Assembly: GCA_009735695.1 (NCBI GenBank)
Contig: SRSL01000002.1
Coordinates: 301,229 to 365,228 of the forward strand
From: Christiangramia bathymodioli
GTDB taxonomy: Bacteria; Bacteroidota; Bacteroidia; Flavobacteriales; Flavobacteriaceae
Reading direction: 5' to 3'
DNA: 64,000 nucleotides
The notes beneath the pieces were generated by a model. The model was not told where the DNA came from. It was given only the letters and a program-made list of their open reading frames with translations, and ran no database searches. Positions 26,919-34,762 of this stretch are shown here, piece after piece. The position numbers were made by a program, and so were the translations under genes. Numbering within the stretch: position 1 is the stretch's first letter; each line of letters starts with the position of its first letter.

Positions 26919-27983
26919 TTAGTTTTCTTCCGTGCTATTTTTAAATCCGTTCTTGCTTAGAAGTTTACCAATTACCTCAAATTCTTCAATTTTCAAGCAG
27001 GTAACGGTTATGATACCCAGTATGGGAATGGCTAACACCATACCGATGATCCCCCAAACGAAGTTTCCTAAAATAACTCCAACTATCACGAAGAATGGAT
27101 GCGCGTCTACCCTGTCCCCTACCACGTAGGGTTGAAGAACGTAGCTCTCCACAAACTGAGTAACGGTAAAGGTAAGTGCAATACCTATAAGAACACTGGT
27201 TTCTCCAGATGTTAAAAATCCAAAGGCAACCGCCATCGTAAAACCGATTATATTTCCAATATATGGTATTAATGTCAAGATAGCTGCTATAGCGCTTACG
27301 ATTATATAATTGCTTACTCCGGAAAGACCTAATCCAATTGAATACAGGATAGCTAGTAACCCCATTAAAATTAGTTTACCCACAAGATATTGTGAGACCA
27401 CGCGGGAAGAATCCACCATGATATCTTTAGCCTTTTCCCTTCGTTCATCTGGAAACACCCTGATGATAAAATTCCTGAAAACATGCCGATAATTAAGAAG
27501 GAAGAATATATACACGAATGTGAGCAAGTAATTAGCCGTAAAGCTGCTTAACTTACTCATAAAACTGGCAGCCTTTTGTGCCATTTGGGATCCGGAAGGA
27601 CCTGAAGAACCTTCACTTTCCTGAATATCTTCCTCACTCAAAGGTGTATGCTCTAGTGCGAATTTCTTTACCTGCTCGATCTTGGGTTTCATGGTCTCCT
27701 TGATCTTGGGCCAGTCATCTGTAAAATTCCGAATCTGGAATGAAACCAGCATCAGTACTCCAACAGAGCAGAGAAAAAGGAAGAGACTGCTTATAAGGGA
27801 TGACCAGGTTCTATTCAATTTAGCCTCCATCTTCCGGGATAAAGGCAGAATTAACAGGCTGAGAATAATCGCTGTAGCCAGGGGAGCCAGAAAAGGTTTC
27901 GCTTTAAATACACCCAGAAAGAGGAAATATGTCCCTACAATAATAGTGGTACTTACAAATAGCAGCTTTTTTCGGGAAGCCAT
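26919..27983 (-). CDS. AI-2E/PerM-family permease
   Basis: The product is an integral membrane protein of about 354 residues with seven to eight spans. Family marks are PFLAPLATAIILSLLILPLSRKME near the start, a soluble loop (about residues 95-140), and the C-terminal VVGDRVDAHPFFVIVGVILGNFVWGIIGMVLAIP. The family includes AI-2 exporters and Na/H antiporters, so the substrate is open. I prefer the ATG at 27983 (MASRKKLLFV); another ATG at 28031 adds 16 residues that do not look like a signal. Confidence 0.87.
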   Translation of the reverse strand: MASRKKLLFVSTTIIVGTYFLFLGVFKAKPFLAPLATAIILSLLILPLSRKMEAKLNRTWSSLISSLFLFLCSVGVLMLVSFQIRNFTDDWPKIKETMKPKIEQVKKFALEHTPLSEEDIQESEGSSGPSGSQMAQKAASFMSKLSSFTANYLLTFVYIFFLLNYRHVFRNFIIRVFPDERREKAKDIMVDSSRVVSQYLVGKLILMGLLAILYSIGLGLSGVSNYIIVSAIAAILTLIPYIGNIIGFTMAVAFGFLTSGETSVLIGIALTFTVTQFVESYVLQPYVVGDRVDAHPFFVIVGVILGNFVWGIIGMVLAIPILGIITVTCLKIEEFEVIGKLLSKNGFKNSTEEN

Positions 27984-28138
27984 ATGGTTGGTTGTTGGTT
28001 TGTAATTCCAATATCGGAAATCTAAAACCATTTTGTATTAAATAAATCTAAAAGCAGGGATAAGGCCAATTTTAATCCTGTTTTTAAGGTAGAATCCTTA
28101 TTTCATGTTCTTTTATATAATAAAACCTGAAATAAAAA

Positions 28139-28158
28139 AAGCCATCTATCGATGGCTT
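28139..28158 (-). terminator. Intrinsic terminator of the desaturase gene
   Basis: Read on the minus strand, the stem AAGCCATC / GATGGCTT with a four-base loop is followed by a T-rich run. It lies 28 bases after the desaturase stop. Confidence 0.8.
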
Positions 28159-28185
28159 CAATTTTCTATATTCTGAATTTTGATC

Positions 28186-29226
28186 TTAGGCCTTCAGACC
28201 TTCGAATCTTCCCAGTTGTCTCAACATCTTAAAGTGCTGTCCAATTGCCGAGAAAAAACTATGCTTATTATGATATGGCAGGCCGTATTCTCTAGCCGTC
28301 TCTGCAACGATATGTGAAATCTTTCGGTAATGCACATGGCAAATATTAGGCAGAAGATGGTGTTCTATTTGGTAATTGAGTCCGCCGATAAACCATGAAA
28401 ACAAACGGCTTTTTGGAGAAAAATTACTGGTAGTGAACAACTGGTGACTGGCCCAGTCTCCTTCTATCAAACCGTTTTCATCGGGTAACGGATATTCAGT
28501 AGTAGGTACGATATGTGCCAACTGGAAAACCGTTGTGATCATAAGGCCGGTCACGAAATGCATACTTACAAAAGCCAGCAAAACCACCCACCATGCCTGG
28601 GGAGCCATGATCATAGGCAATACGAGAACAAAGCCGAATGAGATGAGCTTCCAGCCTACCACCTTCAAGATTTCGGTGCTAAACGGCGTCTCTTTAAAAA
28701 AGCCCATTCTTTTAAATTTGAACATTCTCACAAAATCCTTGGCCGTAACCCACGAAACCGTGGAAAGGCCGTAGAAGAACCATGAATAAATATGCTGGAA
28801 CCTATGGATCTTATAATATTTTGTGTGTGGAGTGAACCTTAGAAAGAAAGGTGGATTGATGTCATCATCGGCTTCCTCGATATTGGTGAAAGTATGGTGA
28901 AGAACATTATGTTGTATCTTCCAGATGCTTGCGTTTGCTCCTATAAGATTGAGAGTATAACCAAGATATTTGTTTACTTTCAGGTTTTTTGAATAGGAAT
29001 TGTGAATGGCATCGTGCATAATTCCCATACCTATTCCAGCCATTCCAAAACCGCTTAGAATATATAAACCGAATAACAACCAGGTACTGGAAACAATACC
29101 TGTATTAACGATAATTAACGGAACAATAAAAACCAGCAACATCAGCACGGTCTTAACGATCATGCTCGAGTTAGCGTGCTTACTAATATCATTCGCCTTA
29201 AAATAAGAATTAACCCGCTTCCGCAA
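28186..29226 (-). CDS. Membrane fatty acid desaturase (acyl-CoA/front-end-like)
   Basis: The 346-residue enzyme has the three histidine boxes HDAIHN, HNVLHHT and QIEHHLLP, which bind the di-iron centre, and about four hydrophobic spans. The QIEHH third box puts it in the group that includes linoleoyl-CoA desaturases. It should insert a double bond into membrane-bound acyl chains. The first standard start is TTG at 29226, yet the upstream in-frame residues back to a stop at 29290-29292 look like the conserved N-terminus of relatives, so the true start may be non-standard. Confidence 0.88.
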   Translation of the reverse strand: MRKRVNSYFKANDISKHANSSMIVKTVLMLLVFIVPLIIVNTGIVSSTWLLFGLYILSGFGMAGIGMGIMHDAIHNSYSKNLKVNKYLGYTLNLIGANASIWKIQHNVLHHTFTNIEEADDDINPPFFLRFTPHTKYYKIHRFQHIYSWFFYGLSTVSWVTAKDFVRMFKFKRMGFFKETPFSTEILKVVGWKLISFGFVLVLPMIMAPQAWWVVLLAFVSMHFVTGLMITTVFQLAHIVPTTEYPLPDENGLIEGDWASHQLFTTSNFSPKSRLFSWFIGGLNYQIEHHLLPNICHVHYRKISHIVAETAREYGLPYHNKHSFFSAIGQHFKMLRQLGRFEGLKA

Positions 29227-29349
29227 GGTTCTTGAAAATTCTGAAGCCCTGTTCTGGGCAAATTTAGGATTATTGATAACGTAAAGTGATTAAGGTGAAA
29301 CTAAAAATAATCAACATTAATGATTTACAAATCAGTCAATTATATTGAC

Positions 29350-29811
29350 TTATGAAATCTTTTTTACATTCACAGCGTTCATTCCCTTCATGCCCTGCTC
29401 CAGTTCGAAACTTACCTTATCATTCTCGGTAATTTCGTCTATAAGTCCGCTAACGTGTACAAAGTATTTTTCTCCGGTGGTACTACCAATGATGAACCCA
29501 AAGCCTTTTGAATGGTCAAAGAAACTTACCTTTCCTTCGGTATCTGTGATCACCTCTTCCTCTGGCCTGTCTTCTTTCTTAGGTACCGCGATCTCGATAT
29601 CTTCGGCCTCTATCTCTACCTTGTCATTCGGATCTGGTGGAGTGTCGGTGAGATTTCCATCGGCATCTACGTATGCGATCATATCTTCAAAGGAACCTCC
29701 TTTATTAGAGTTTTCCTTGCGTTCCTGCCTTCTAAGCTCCTTTTCCTTTTTCTTCTTAAGCTTTTTCTTTTCTTTTTCTCGTTTGTTTTGGGTTTGTCCG
29801 GATCTTGCCAT
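29350..29811 (-). CDS. Cold-shock-domain protein with basic N-terminal tail
   Basis: The 153-residue protein ends in a cold-shock domain (about residues 88-153) with EGKVSFFDHSKGFGFI (RNP1) and EKYFVHVSGL (RNP2-like). The first 40 residues are strongly basic (KREKEKKKLKKKKEKELRRQ) and may add nucleic-acid binding. The middle part is acidic. It should bind single-stranded RNA or DNA, perhaps as an RNA chaperone. The gap of 290 bases to 30101 holds only the dodecin terminator. Confidence 0.9.
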   Translation of the reverse strand: MARSGQTQNKREKEKKKLKKKKEKELRRQERKENSNKGGSFEDMIAYVDADGNLTDTPPDPNDKVEIEAEDIEIAVPKKEDRPEEEVITDTEGKVSFFDHSKGFGFIIGSTTGEKYFVHVSGLIDEITENDKVSFELEQGMKGMNAVNVKKIS

Positions 29812-30051
29812 TCAATAAAATTAAATTAATACTCATTTGAATATCAATGCAGTGCACCGCCAAATGAATACCAGAAAATTTAATGTGTGAGATTATCTTT
29901 TGAAGGATTTATTCAGAGAAAGCAGTGGTAAATTCCTGCATTAAAATTTTGGTAAAGATAATCATCCTGAGGGGATAATAAAAACCAATTGGTTTTTTTA
30001 ATTGGAATAATTCCGCTGAAAAGGAAATAGACCTATATAAAAGCTAAACAC

Positions 30052-30074
30052 AAAAAAACCGGGACATTGCCCGG
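30052..30074 (-). terminator. Intrinsic terminator of the dodecin gene
   Basis: On the minus strand a CCGGG / CCCGG stem with a six-base loop is followed by seven T residues, 28 bases after the dodecin stop. Confidence 0.75.
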
Positions 30075-30101
30075 CTTTTCTATAAGTTTTTGAACTGAAG
30101 C

Positions 30102-30305
30102 TTATTCGCCCACGTGAAAGGAAATTTTGGTGGTTACTCCATAAGATGTGATCTTATTGCCGTCTACCTTTCCGTTCATATCCTTTACATAAACCGATTT
30201 GATGTTTTTTACCGTTTTTGATGCTTCAGTAACGGCATTATTGATCGCATCTTCAAAGCTTTTGTTAGAAGTGGCCATCACTTCTATTACTTTAACTACT
30301 GCCAT
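30102..30305 (-). CDS. Dodecin-family flavin-binding protein
   Basis: Starting at ATG 30305 gives a 67-residue protein (MAVVKVIEVMATSNKSFEDA), the normal dodecin length. A start at 30332 would add nine unlikely residues. Dodecins form hollow dodecamers that store riboflavin, FMN or CoA. The flavin-stacking Trp of bacterial and archaeal dodecins appears replaced by Tyr in IKSVYVKDM. The gene is in a group with universal stress and cupin genes on the same strand, but spacing suggests separate units. Confidence 0.9.
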   Translation of the reverse strand: MAVVKVIEVMATSNKSFEDAINNAVTEASKTVKNIKSVYVKDMNGKVDGNKITSYGVTTKISFHVGE

Positions 30306-30414
30306 AATTTTATTTTTTGAATGGTTAAACATTTATTGCCTTTTGAAGGTACCTAAGAATAGACTGGATTTCAAATGATTAACACAAGATTATAAGATCA
30401 TATCAAAGCAAGGC

Positions 30415-30876
30415 TTATTCTTTTTTAATAGGCACCATATATACCGGAATTTCGGTTTTTTCCAGTACCCTGCTGGCGGTAGTACCCATTAACACCTTTT
30501 CCAGAACCGAGTGGCTATGGGTTCCCATCACGATCATATCGGCATTCCATTTCTTGGCATATTCAAGAATAGCCGTAGAGGTTGGTCCCTCGGCCATATG
30601 AGTGATCACCGACTCATCATTGAGATGTTTGGCGGCCGTATCTATAAAATCCTTGGCGACATTTCGTAATTCTGAAATCACATTCAAATCTACCTGCATT
30701 TCATTATAACCTTCATAGCCCATAAAGGTTGGATAGTTTACTCCGTAATAACTCACATCGGCCAGAACATGGATCAAACATACTTCTGCCCCTAAACGTT
30801 TAGCCAGTTCATAACCTTTCCTGGCGACCTGTTCAGAGCTTGGATTATAATCCATTCCTATTAGAACCTTTTCCAT
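30415..30876 (-). CDS. Universal stress protein (UspA family)
   Basis: This single-domain 153-residue protein begins EKVLIGMDYNPSSEQVARKGYELAKRLGAE and has the ATP-binding motif GTHSHSVLEKVLMGTTASRV, matching G-2x-G-9x-G(S/T). The C-terminal VLEKTEIPVYMVP strand is standard. It is cytoplasmic and probably supports survival under stress. It is transcribed alone, 94 bases before the dodecin start on the same strand. Confidence 0.93.
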   Translation of the reverse strand: MEKVLIGMDYNPSSEQVARKGYELAKRLGAEVCLIHVLADVSYYGVNYPTFMGYEGYNEMQVDLNVISELRNVAKDFIDTAAKHLNDESVITHMAEGPTSTAILEYAKKWNADMIVMGTHSHSVLEKVLMGTTASRVLEKTEIPVYMVPIKKE

Positions 30877-30959
30877 AATTTTTCAATTTTGATTGGTTTT
30901 TCTAAGTTATGGAAAAATTCAGGCATTAAATCATCGGCGATGACGATATTAACCTGATT

Positions 30960-31421
30960 TTAATCACTTTTCCCTGGAAAAGCATCCACAGGTTTTACGA
31001 ATGCAACAAATAAATAACAGGGGCCTGAATCATTGCACCTGGCGGTATGCGGCTTTTTTGCTGGCCCATATGCATAGTAACCTTTAGTTAAGGTTTTGGT
31101 CGCTTCCCCTTCATAAGTAACATCCAGTTCTCCGTCTAAAAGGATCATTCGTTCTGCCGAGGTATGCCAGTGCTCCGGAATATCGGTATTTGGCTCAAAT
31201 TTGAAAATCGCATCGGTATTTCCCTGGGTGGGATCTCCATGCAAGATACTTACATTACAGCCATTCGGAATAAACTCTGGACAGTCAGCCCATTCCAGGT
31301 CTCCATCAAGGATGTTGATAGCCACCGATTGTTCCTGAGAATTCATATTCGAACTCAGCAGTAAAACCAGGAATAAAACACCAATCTGTACTATCCTGTT
31401 CTGTTTGATTAAGGTTTCCAT
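30960..31421 (-). CDS. Secreted cupin-domain protein
   Basis: The 153-residue protein has a signal peptide (IVQIGVLFLVLLLSSNMNS) and then a single cupin domain. The first cupin motif reads PEHWHTSAERMILLDGELDV with two His and one Glu as metal ligands, and the second is seen in GYYAYGPAKKPHTARCND with a further His. It likely binds a metal in the periplasm, and the substrate is unknown. Several Cys residues near the N-terminus and at CNDSGPC may form disulfides. Confidence 0.85.
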   Translation of the reverse strand: METLIKQNRIVQIGVLFLVLLLSSNMNSQEQSVAINILDGDLEWADCPEFIPNGCNVSILHGDPTQGNTDAIFKFEPNTDIPEHWHTSAERMILLDGELDVTYEGEATKTLTKGYYAYGPAKKPHTARCNDSGPCYLFVAFVKPVDAFPGKSD

Positions 31422-31551
31422 ATGATTAAAATTTATTGGTTTCGATCTCTAGATTTCTCCCAGGGTTAATTCACTGAAAAACAATTATATACAAGTTAGT
31501 TAAAATTGCTAAAAACCTGATTTTCATCATGTTAATTTATTGCCGATAGCT

Positions 31552-31581
31552 TTTGAAGGAGAACTATTTAAAGTAAATTTA
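31552..31581 (+). promoter_or_regulatory. Putative promoter of the PA2169-type gene
   Basis: TTTG at 31552-31555 and TAAATTTA at 31574-31581 are 18 bases apart, one mismatch from the Bacteroidota -7 consensus. The gene starts at 31611. Confidence 0.45.
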
Positions 31582-31610
31582 TTCTAAGAAACCAATAAAC
31601 TTTAAGCTTT

Positions 31611-32093
31611 ATGAAGACTACAAGAGAAGCGGCAAGAGAAGCCAGTCATAAAAACCTCGTTAACGCTTTGAATACACTGCTAGAGAAGAATTATGATGCT
31701 GAAAAAGGTTTTAAGAAAGCTATGGAACATGCCGATAGTCCGCGGCTAAAACAATTCCTTAAACAACAGGCTGTTCAGAGAAATCATTTTGCAACCGAAC
31801 TCGATAAACAAATACATATGTTGAATGAGCATCCCAGGGAAACTTCAAAAGGTAGCACCATGGCCAATATTCATCGTTTTTGGATAGATGTTAAAACAGC
31901 TATTTCCAAAAATGACGACGAAAGCATCCTGGAAGAATGCCTGCGCGGTGAAAAATCCAGCTTAAAGGAATATGAAGAAAAACTGGATAAACTCATGCTC
32001 ACTCCGGAAGTAAAGAAATTGTTGGAAGATCATCGAGACAAGATCAGCAGGACTTTAAGGGAGATCAAAGTACTTGAGGACCTGTATGATTAA
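31611..32093 (+). CDS. PA2169/DUF2383-type four-helix-bundle protein
   Basis: The 160-residue helical protein has the pattern of the ferritin-like DUF2383 family: LVNALNTLLEKNYDAEKGFKKAMEHA, then LKQFLKQQAVQRNHFATELD and, after a break, ESILEECLRGEKSSLKEYEEKL. Members are often stress-linked, but no enzyme activity is established as far as I know. No signal peptide is seen. A strong terminator follows directly. Confidence 0.87.
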   Translation: MKTTREAAREASHKNLVNALNTLLEKNYDAEKGFKKAMEHADSPRLKQFLKQQAVQRNHFATELDKQIHMLNEHPRETSKGSTMANIHRFWIDVKTAISKNDDESILEECLRGEKSSLKEYEEKLDKLMLTPEVKKLLEDHRDKISRTLREIKVLEDLYD

Positions 32094-32097
32094 AAAA

Positions 32098-32126
32098 ACA
32101 AAGCTGGTATTTTCTACCAGCTTTGT
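32098..32126. terminator. Bidirectional terminator between convergent genes
   Basis: A 12-bp perfect stem ACAAAGCTGGTA / TACCAGCTTTGT with a five-base loop lies between genes ending at 32093 (plus) and 32149 (minus). Confidence 0.88.
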
Positions 32127-32148
32127 TATTATTTAATTCTCGATTCTT

Positions 32149-32769
32149 TTAGTTCTTAACAACAATAAGTTGTGCCCTGGCCCCGGTAAGTAAATTCCAC
32201 TCCTTTTTAGCGATTTGCTCCCCTTTCACATTCAACACCCGTAATTCGGCAGTATTGGGACCGCTTGAACCCTGGTTAAGCGCAACGAATTCGATGCTGT
32301 TAAACCCATCCTGTAATACTACCAGAACTGGTTGAAAACCGGCATCCAGGCTTACACTTTTCGCTACTACTTCACCATTTACAATGATCATCACCTTATC
32401 CCCATCAACATATTCGTGATCGCGGCAATAAACTTCAACGAATTTTCCCTGGGTAACTACATTACCAAGATTCTGGTCACCCTTGAATTCTTCCCGTACT
32501 TCACGGTCTTTGGTCATCTTTTGTTTATAGGCATCAGCAGCGGTAAGAAGTCCTTTTGGGTTCTCCCTCATGTCTATAGGTTGAGGTTTATCTTTTAGAA
32601 ATCTGCTTTCGCTTTCGGTTTCTTCCTTTTTAAGAATAGGAAATCCGCTAGCTTCCGATTCTTCAGCAGGAATTCTAGTACCCGTATTCGTGCTTCGTGG
32701 AATCTCGATCTGCGATATTCCAGAAAAGCTAAAACCAAGGAATAGTATTAATATGAAAAGTGATCGCAT
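32149..32769 (-). CDS. Secreted protein of unknown family
   Basis: The ATG at 32769 gives MRSLFILILFLGFSFSGISQ, a clean signal peptide, so a longer frame reaching 32811 is not needed. The mature part of about 187 residues has a low-complexity charged section (about residues 30-90) and then a beta-rich domain (KFVEVYCRDHEYVDGDKVMI; FNSIEFVALNQGSSGPNTAEL) that looks immunoglobulin-like. It should be periplasmic. Similar proteins occur in Flavobacteriaceae, but I can assign no function. Confidence 0.78.
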   Translation of the reverse strand: MRSLFILILFLGFSFSGISQIEIPRSTNTGTRIPAEESEASGFPILKKEETESESRFLKDKPQPIDMRENPKGLLTAADAYKQKMTKDREVREEFKGDQNLGNVVTQGKFVEVYCRDHEYVDGDKVMIIVNGEVVAKSVSLDAGFQPVLVVLQDGFNSIEFVALNQGSSGPNTAELRVLNVKGEQIAKKEWNLLTGARAQLIVVKN

Positions 32770-32856
32770 GTTTTGTTTATTACACCTAACCTGTATCAAA
32801 AATACAGCCAAATTTAAGAATTGTAGGAAACAATCCTGTCACGCAATATTAAATAT

Positions 32857-33465
32857 TCAGTTTTCGGGGTAGCCAGCGCTTTGTTTGATCTCTTCTATCT
32901 GCTGAACATGCCTTTGAGTGTGTCCAGACAAAAATAAAACGGTTTGATAGCTATCAATTTTTCCGAATGGAAATTCATTGATGTAATTTCTTAAATTAAC
33001 ATTGGAATCTTTTAGAAAATCCACGATCTCTTCCCGTTGGTCGTTAAAGGCTTCCAGGGCCTCATCAGCCGTAGAAAACTCAGCAGAAGGTTCAAACTGG
33101 GATTGGGTTTTCATTTTTTGACTTCTGTCTGTAATCATACCCAGAATCTGTTCGTCGGTTATCTTTATTTCAGATCTCATTTCCGGTGTTTCTTCTTCCG
33201 TGAATTTATTCTGAAGCATACCTTGCAAAGCTCCTTCAACTGTAATTATATGTTCCACCACCTGGGCGATAGACCAGCTATCGGCACCTGGGGAGAACAT
33301 CATTTGTTCTTCGCTCAAACCATCTACTGCCTCGTTCAGCTCTTCCGAAGATTTTTCAAGGTGAGCATACAAATCCTTATCCTGTGTATCATAACCAGGA
33401 TTGACCATCTTGCCTTCTGCTCCGCCCAGAAGCAACAGGCAAACGACAATTGAAATCATTTTCAT
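32857..33465 (-). CDS. DinB-like protein with signal peptide
   Basis: The 202-residue protein starts with a hydrophobic segment (MISIVVCLLLLGG) and continues as a DinB/YfiT four-helix bundle: DSWSIAQVVEHIITVEGALQ carries the first metal His and SGHTQRHVQQIEEIK the last pair. The family includes thiol transferases and metal-binding proteins. Export is suggested by the N-terminus, which is unusual for this fold. The substrate is unknown. It lies 42 bases before the SnoaL-like stop on the same strand. Confidence 0.83.
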   Translation of the reverse strand: MKMISIVVCLLLLGGAEGKMVNPGYDTQDKDLYAHLEKSSEELNEAVDGLSEEQMMFSPGADSWSIAQVVEHIITVEGALQGMLQNKFTEEETPEMRSEIKITDEQILGMITDRSQKMKTQSQFEPSAEFSTADEALEAFNDQREEIVDFLKDSNVNLRNYINEFPFGKIDSYQTVLFLSGHTQRHVQQIEEIKQSAGYPEN

Positions 33466-33507
33466 TATGCTTAAGTTTATTTGTTAGCGTTTTAAAAAAT
33501 ATACAAC

Positions 33508-33882
33508 CTAAATGCTTTGATTGTCTTTGATGGGTGATACATAAGTCCTTAATTCTTTGAATTTATCGGAATTTTCATCCGGGAAAATGTAGATGTCACA
33601 GAAGGCATATTTCTTTGCTTTGGCCTGGTTCACTTTCATCGCTACCGTTCCTTCCACCACGCATTTCTCCTTTTCATTGATCAAATTCTCCACGCTTATC
33701 TCCAGTGGTCCTCCCAGTTTCATCCGGTCCAGTGAGGCTTCAAAATCTTTCCTGCCGGCAATGGTTTTTTCCCCAACAATCACCCACCTGATATCTTCTG
33801 TCACGCATTTTGAAATAAATTCTGCATCGCCATCAGCGAACGCCTTATTAATCTTTTTTATTAATTTTTCTCTATTGCTCAT
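33508..33882 (-). CDS. SnoaL/NTF2-like protein
   Basis: From ATG 33882 the protein has 124 residues (MSNREKLIKKINKAFADGD). It follows the NTF2-like cone fold: ISKCVTEDIRWVIVGEKTIAGRKDFEASL and later KKYAFCDIYIFPDENSDKFKELRTYV. An upstream start at 33924 would add 14 basic residues. Proteins of this type range from isomerases to binding proteins, so no activity is claimed. It is in line with the DinB-like gene. Confidence 0.82.
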   Translation of the reverse strand: MSNREKLIKKINKAFADGDAEFISKCVTEDIRWVIVGEKTIAGRKDFEASLDRMKLGGPLEISVENLINEKEKCVVEGTVAMKVNQAKAKKYAFCDIYIFPDENSDKFKELRTYVSPIKDNQSI

Positions 33883-34044
33883 ATTCCTTCGTTTTTCACC
33901 TGGTAGAACCTTTCTAACAGTCATTTAATAGGATCCATTTATTTAGGGACCATTTGTAAAGGTCTATATTATTTAACAACCCTTCTGTTTTTCAGTAAGT
34001 TGCATTATAAATTTACAGTTTTATTTCTTATGCTGAATGATTAA

Positions 34045-34078
34045 TTTGAGATACATCCAACAGGAAATTTTAAATTTG
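34045..34078 (+). promoter_or_regulatory. Putative promoter of the uracil phosphoribosyltransferase gene
   Basis: TTTG (34045-34048) and a perfect TAAATTTG (34071-34078) are 22 bases apart. The spacing is slightly long for the Bacteroidota promoter. The ATG is at 34103. Confidence 0.5.
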
Positions 34079-34102
34079 AAAATTCAAACAAACAATTAAA
34101 CT

Positions 34103-34762
34103 ATGCAGGTTCAGGAATTGCTCAAAGAAAACTCGATCGCGAACAGATTTATCGCCCAGTTGCGGGATGTAGAAATTCAGAAAGACCGTCTTAGGTTTCG
34201 AAAGAATATAGAAAGGCTTGGAGAGATTCTGGCCTATGAGCTTAGCAAGGAATTAAGTTATGAAGATGAGCAGTTTCAAACACCATTAGGAAAGGCTAAG
34301 GTTCCACAACCCGAAAGCGACCTGGTGATTTGTTCGATCCTTAGAGCTGGTTTGCCTTTACACCAGGGCCTTTTAAATTATTTTGATGATGCTGAAAATT
34401 CCTTTATTTCAGCCTATCGTCATCATCCCGATAATGATGAAAGGTTCGAGGTACTGGTAGAATACATGGCCTCCCCTTCCCTGGAAGGAAAAACTCTGCT
34501 GCTTGCAGATCCCATGCTGGCTACGGGAACTTCATTCGCGAATGTTTTGGAAGCCTTGAAGCCTATGGGAACACCTGCTAAAATTCACCTTGTTTCTGTA
34601 ATTGGTTCTAAAACTGGAATTGAGAATTTGAAGGAAATTTTTCCAGCCGATTCCAAGTTATGGATCGCAACCATAGATAAGGATCTCGACCAAAATGGCT
34701 ATATAGTTCCTGGCTTAGGAGATGCGGGCGACTTATGCTACGGCAGCAAAATGCAGCACTAA
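34103..34762 (+). CDS. upp: Uracil phosphoribosyltransferase
   Basis: The 219-residue enzyme joins uracil and PRPP to UMP in pyrimidine salvage. The PRPP loop reads LLLADPMLATGTSFANVLEAL, and the base-binding end has DKDLDQNGYIVPGLGDAGDL. ICSILRAGLPLHQGLL is the usual second motif. Its stop overlaps by four bases with the stop of the convergent tamL gene at 34759, leaving no room for a separate terminator. Confidence 0.93.
   Translation: MQVQELLKENSIANRFIAQLRDVEIQKDRLRFRKNIERLGEILAYELSKELSYEDEQFQTPLGKAKVPQPESDLVICSILRAGLPLHQGLLNYFDDAENSFISAYRHHPDNDERFEVLVEYMASPSLEGKTLLLADPMLATGTSFANVLEALKPMGTPAKIHLVSVIGSKTGIENLKEIFPADSKLWIATIDKDLDQNGYIVPGLGDAGDLCYGSKMQH

Noticed and set aside
29345-29818. 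Ser/Phe-rich 157-residue plus-strand frame
   Set aside because: It mirrors the Lys/Glu-rich cold-shock protein gene on the other strand.
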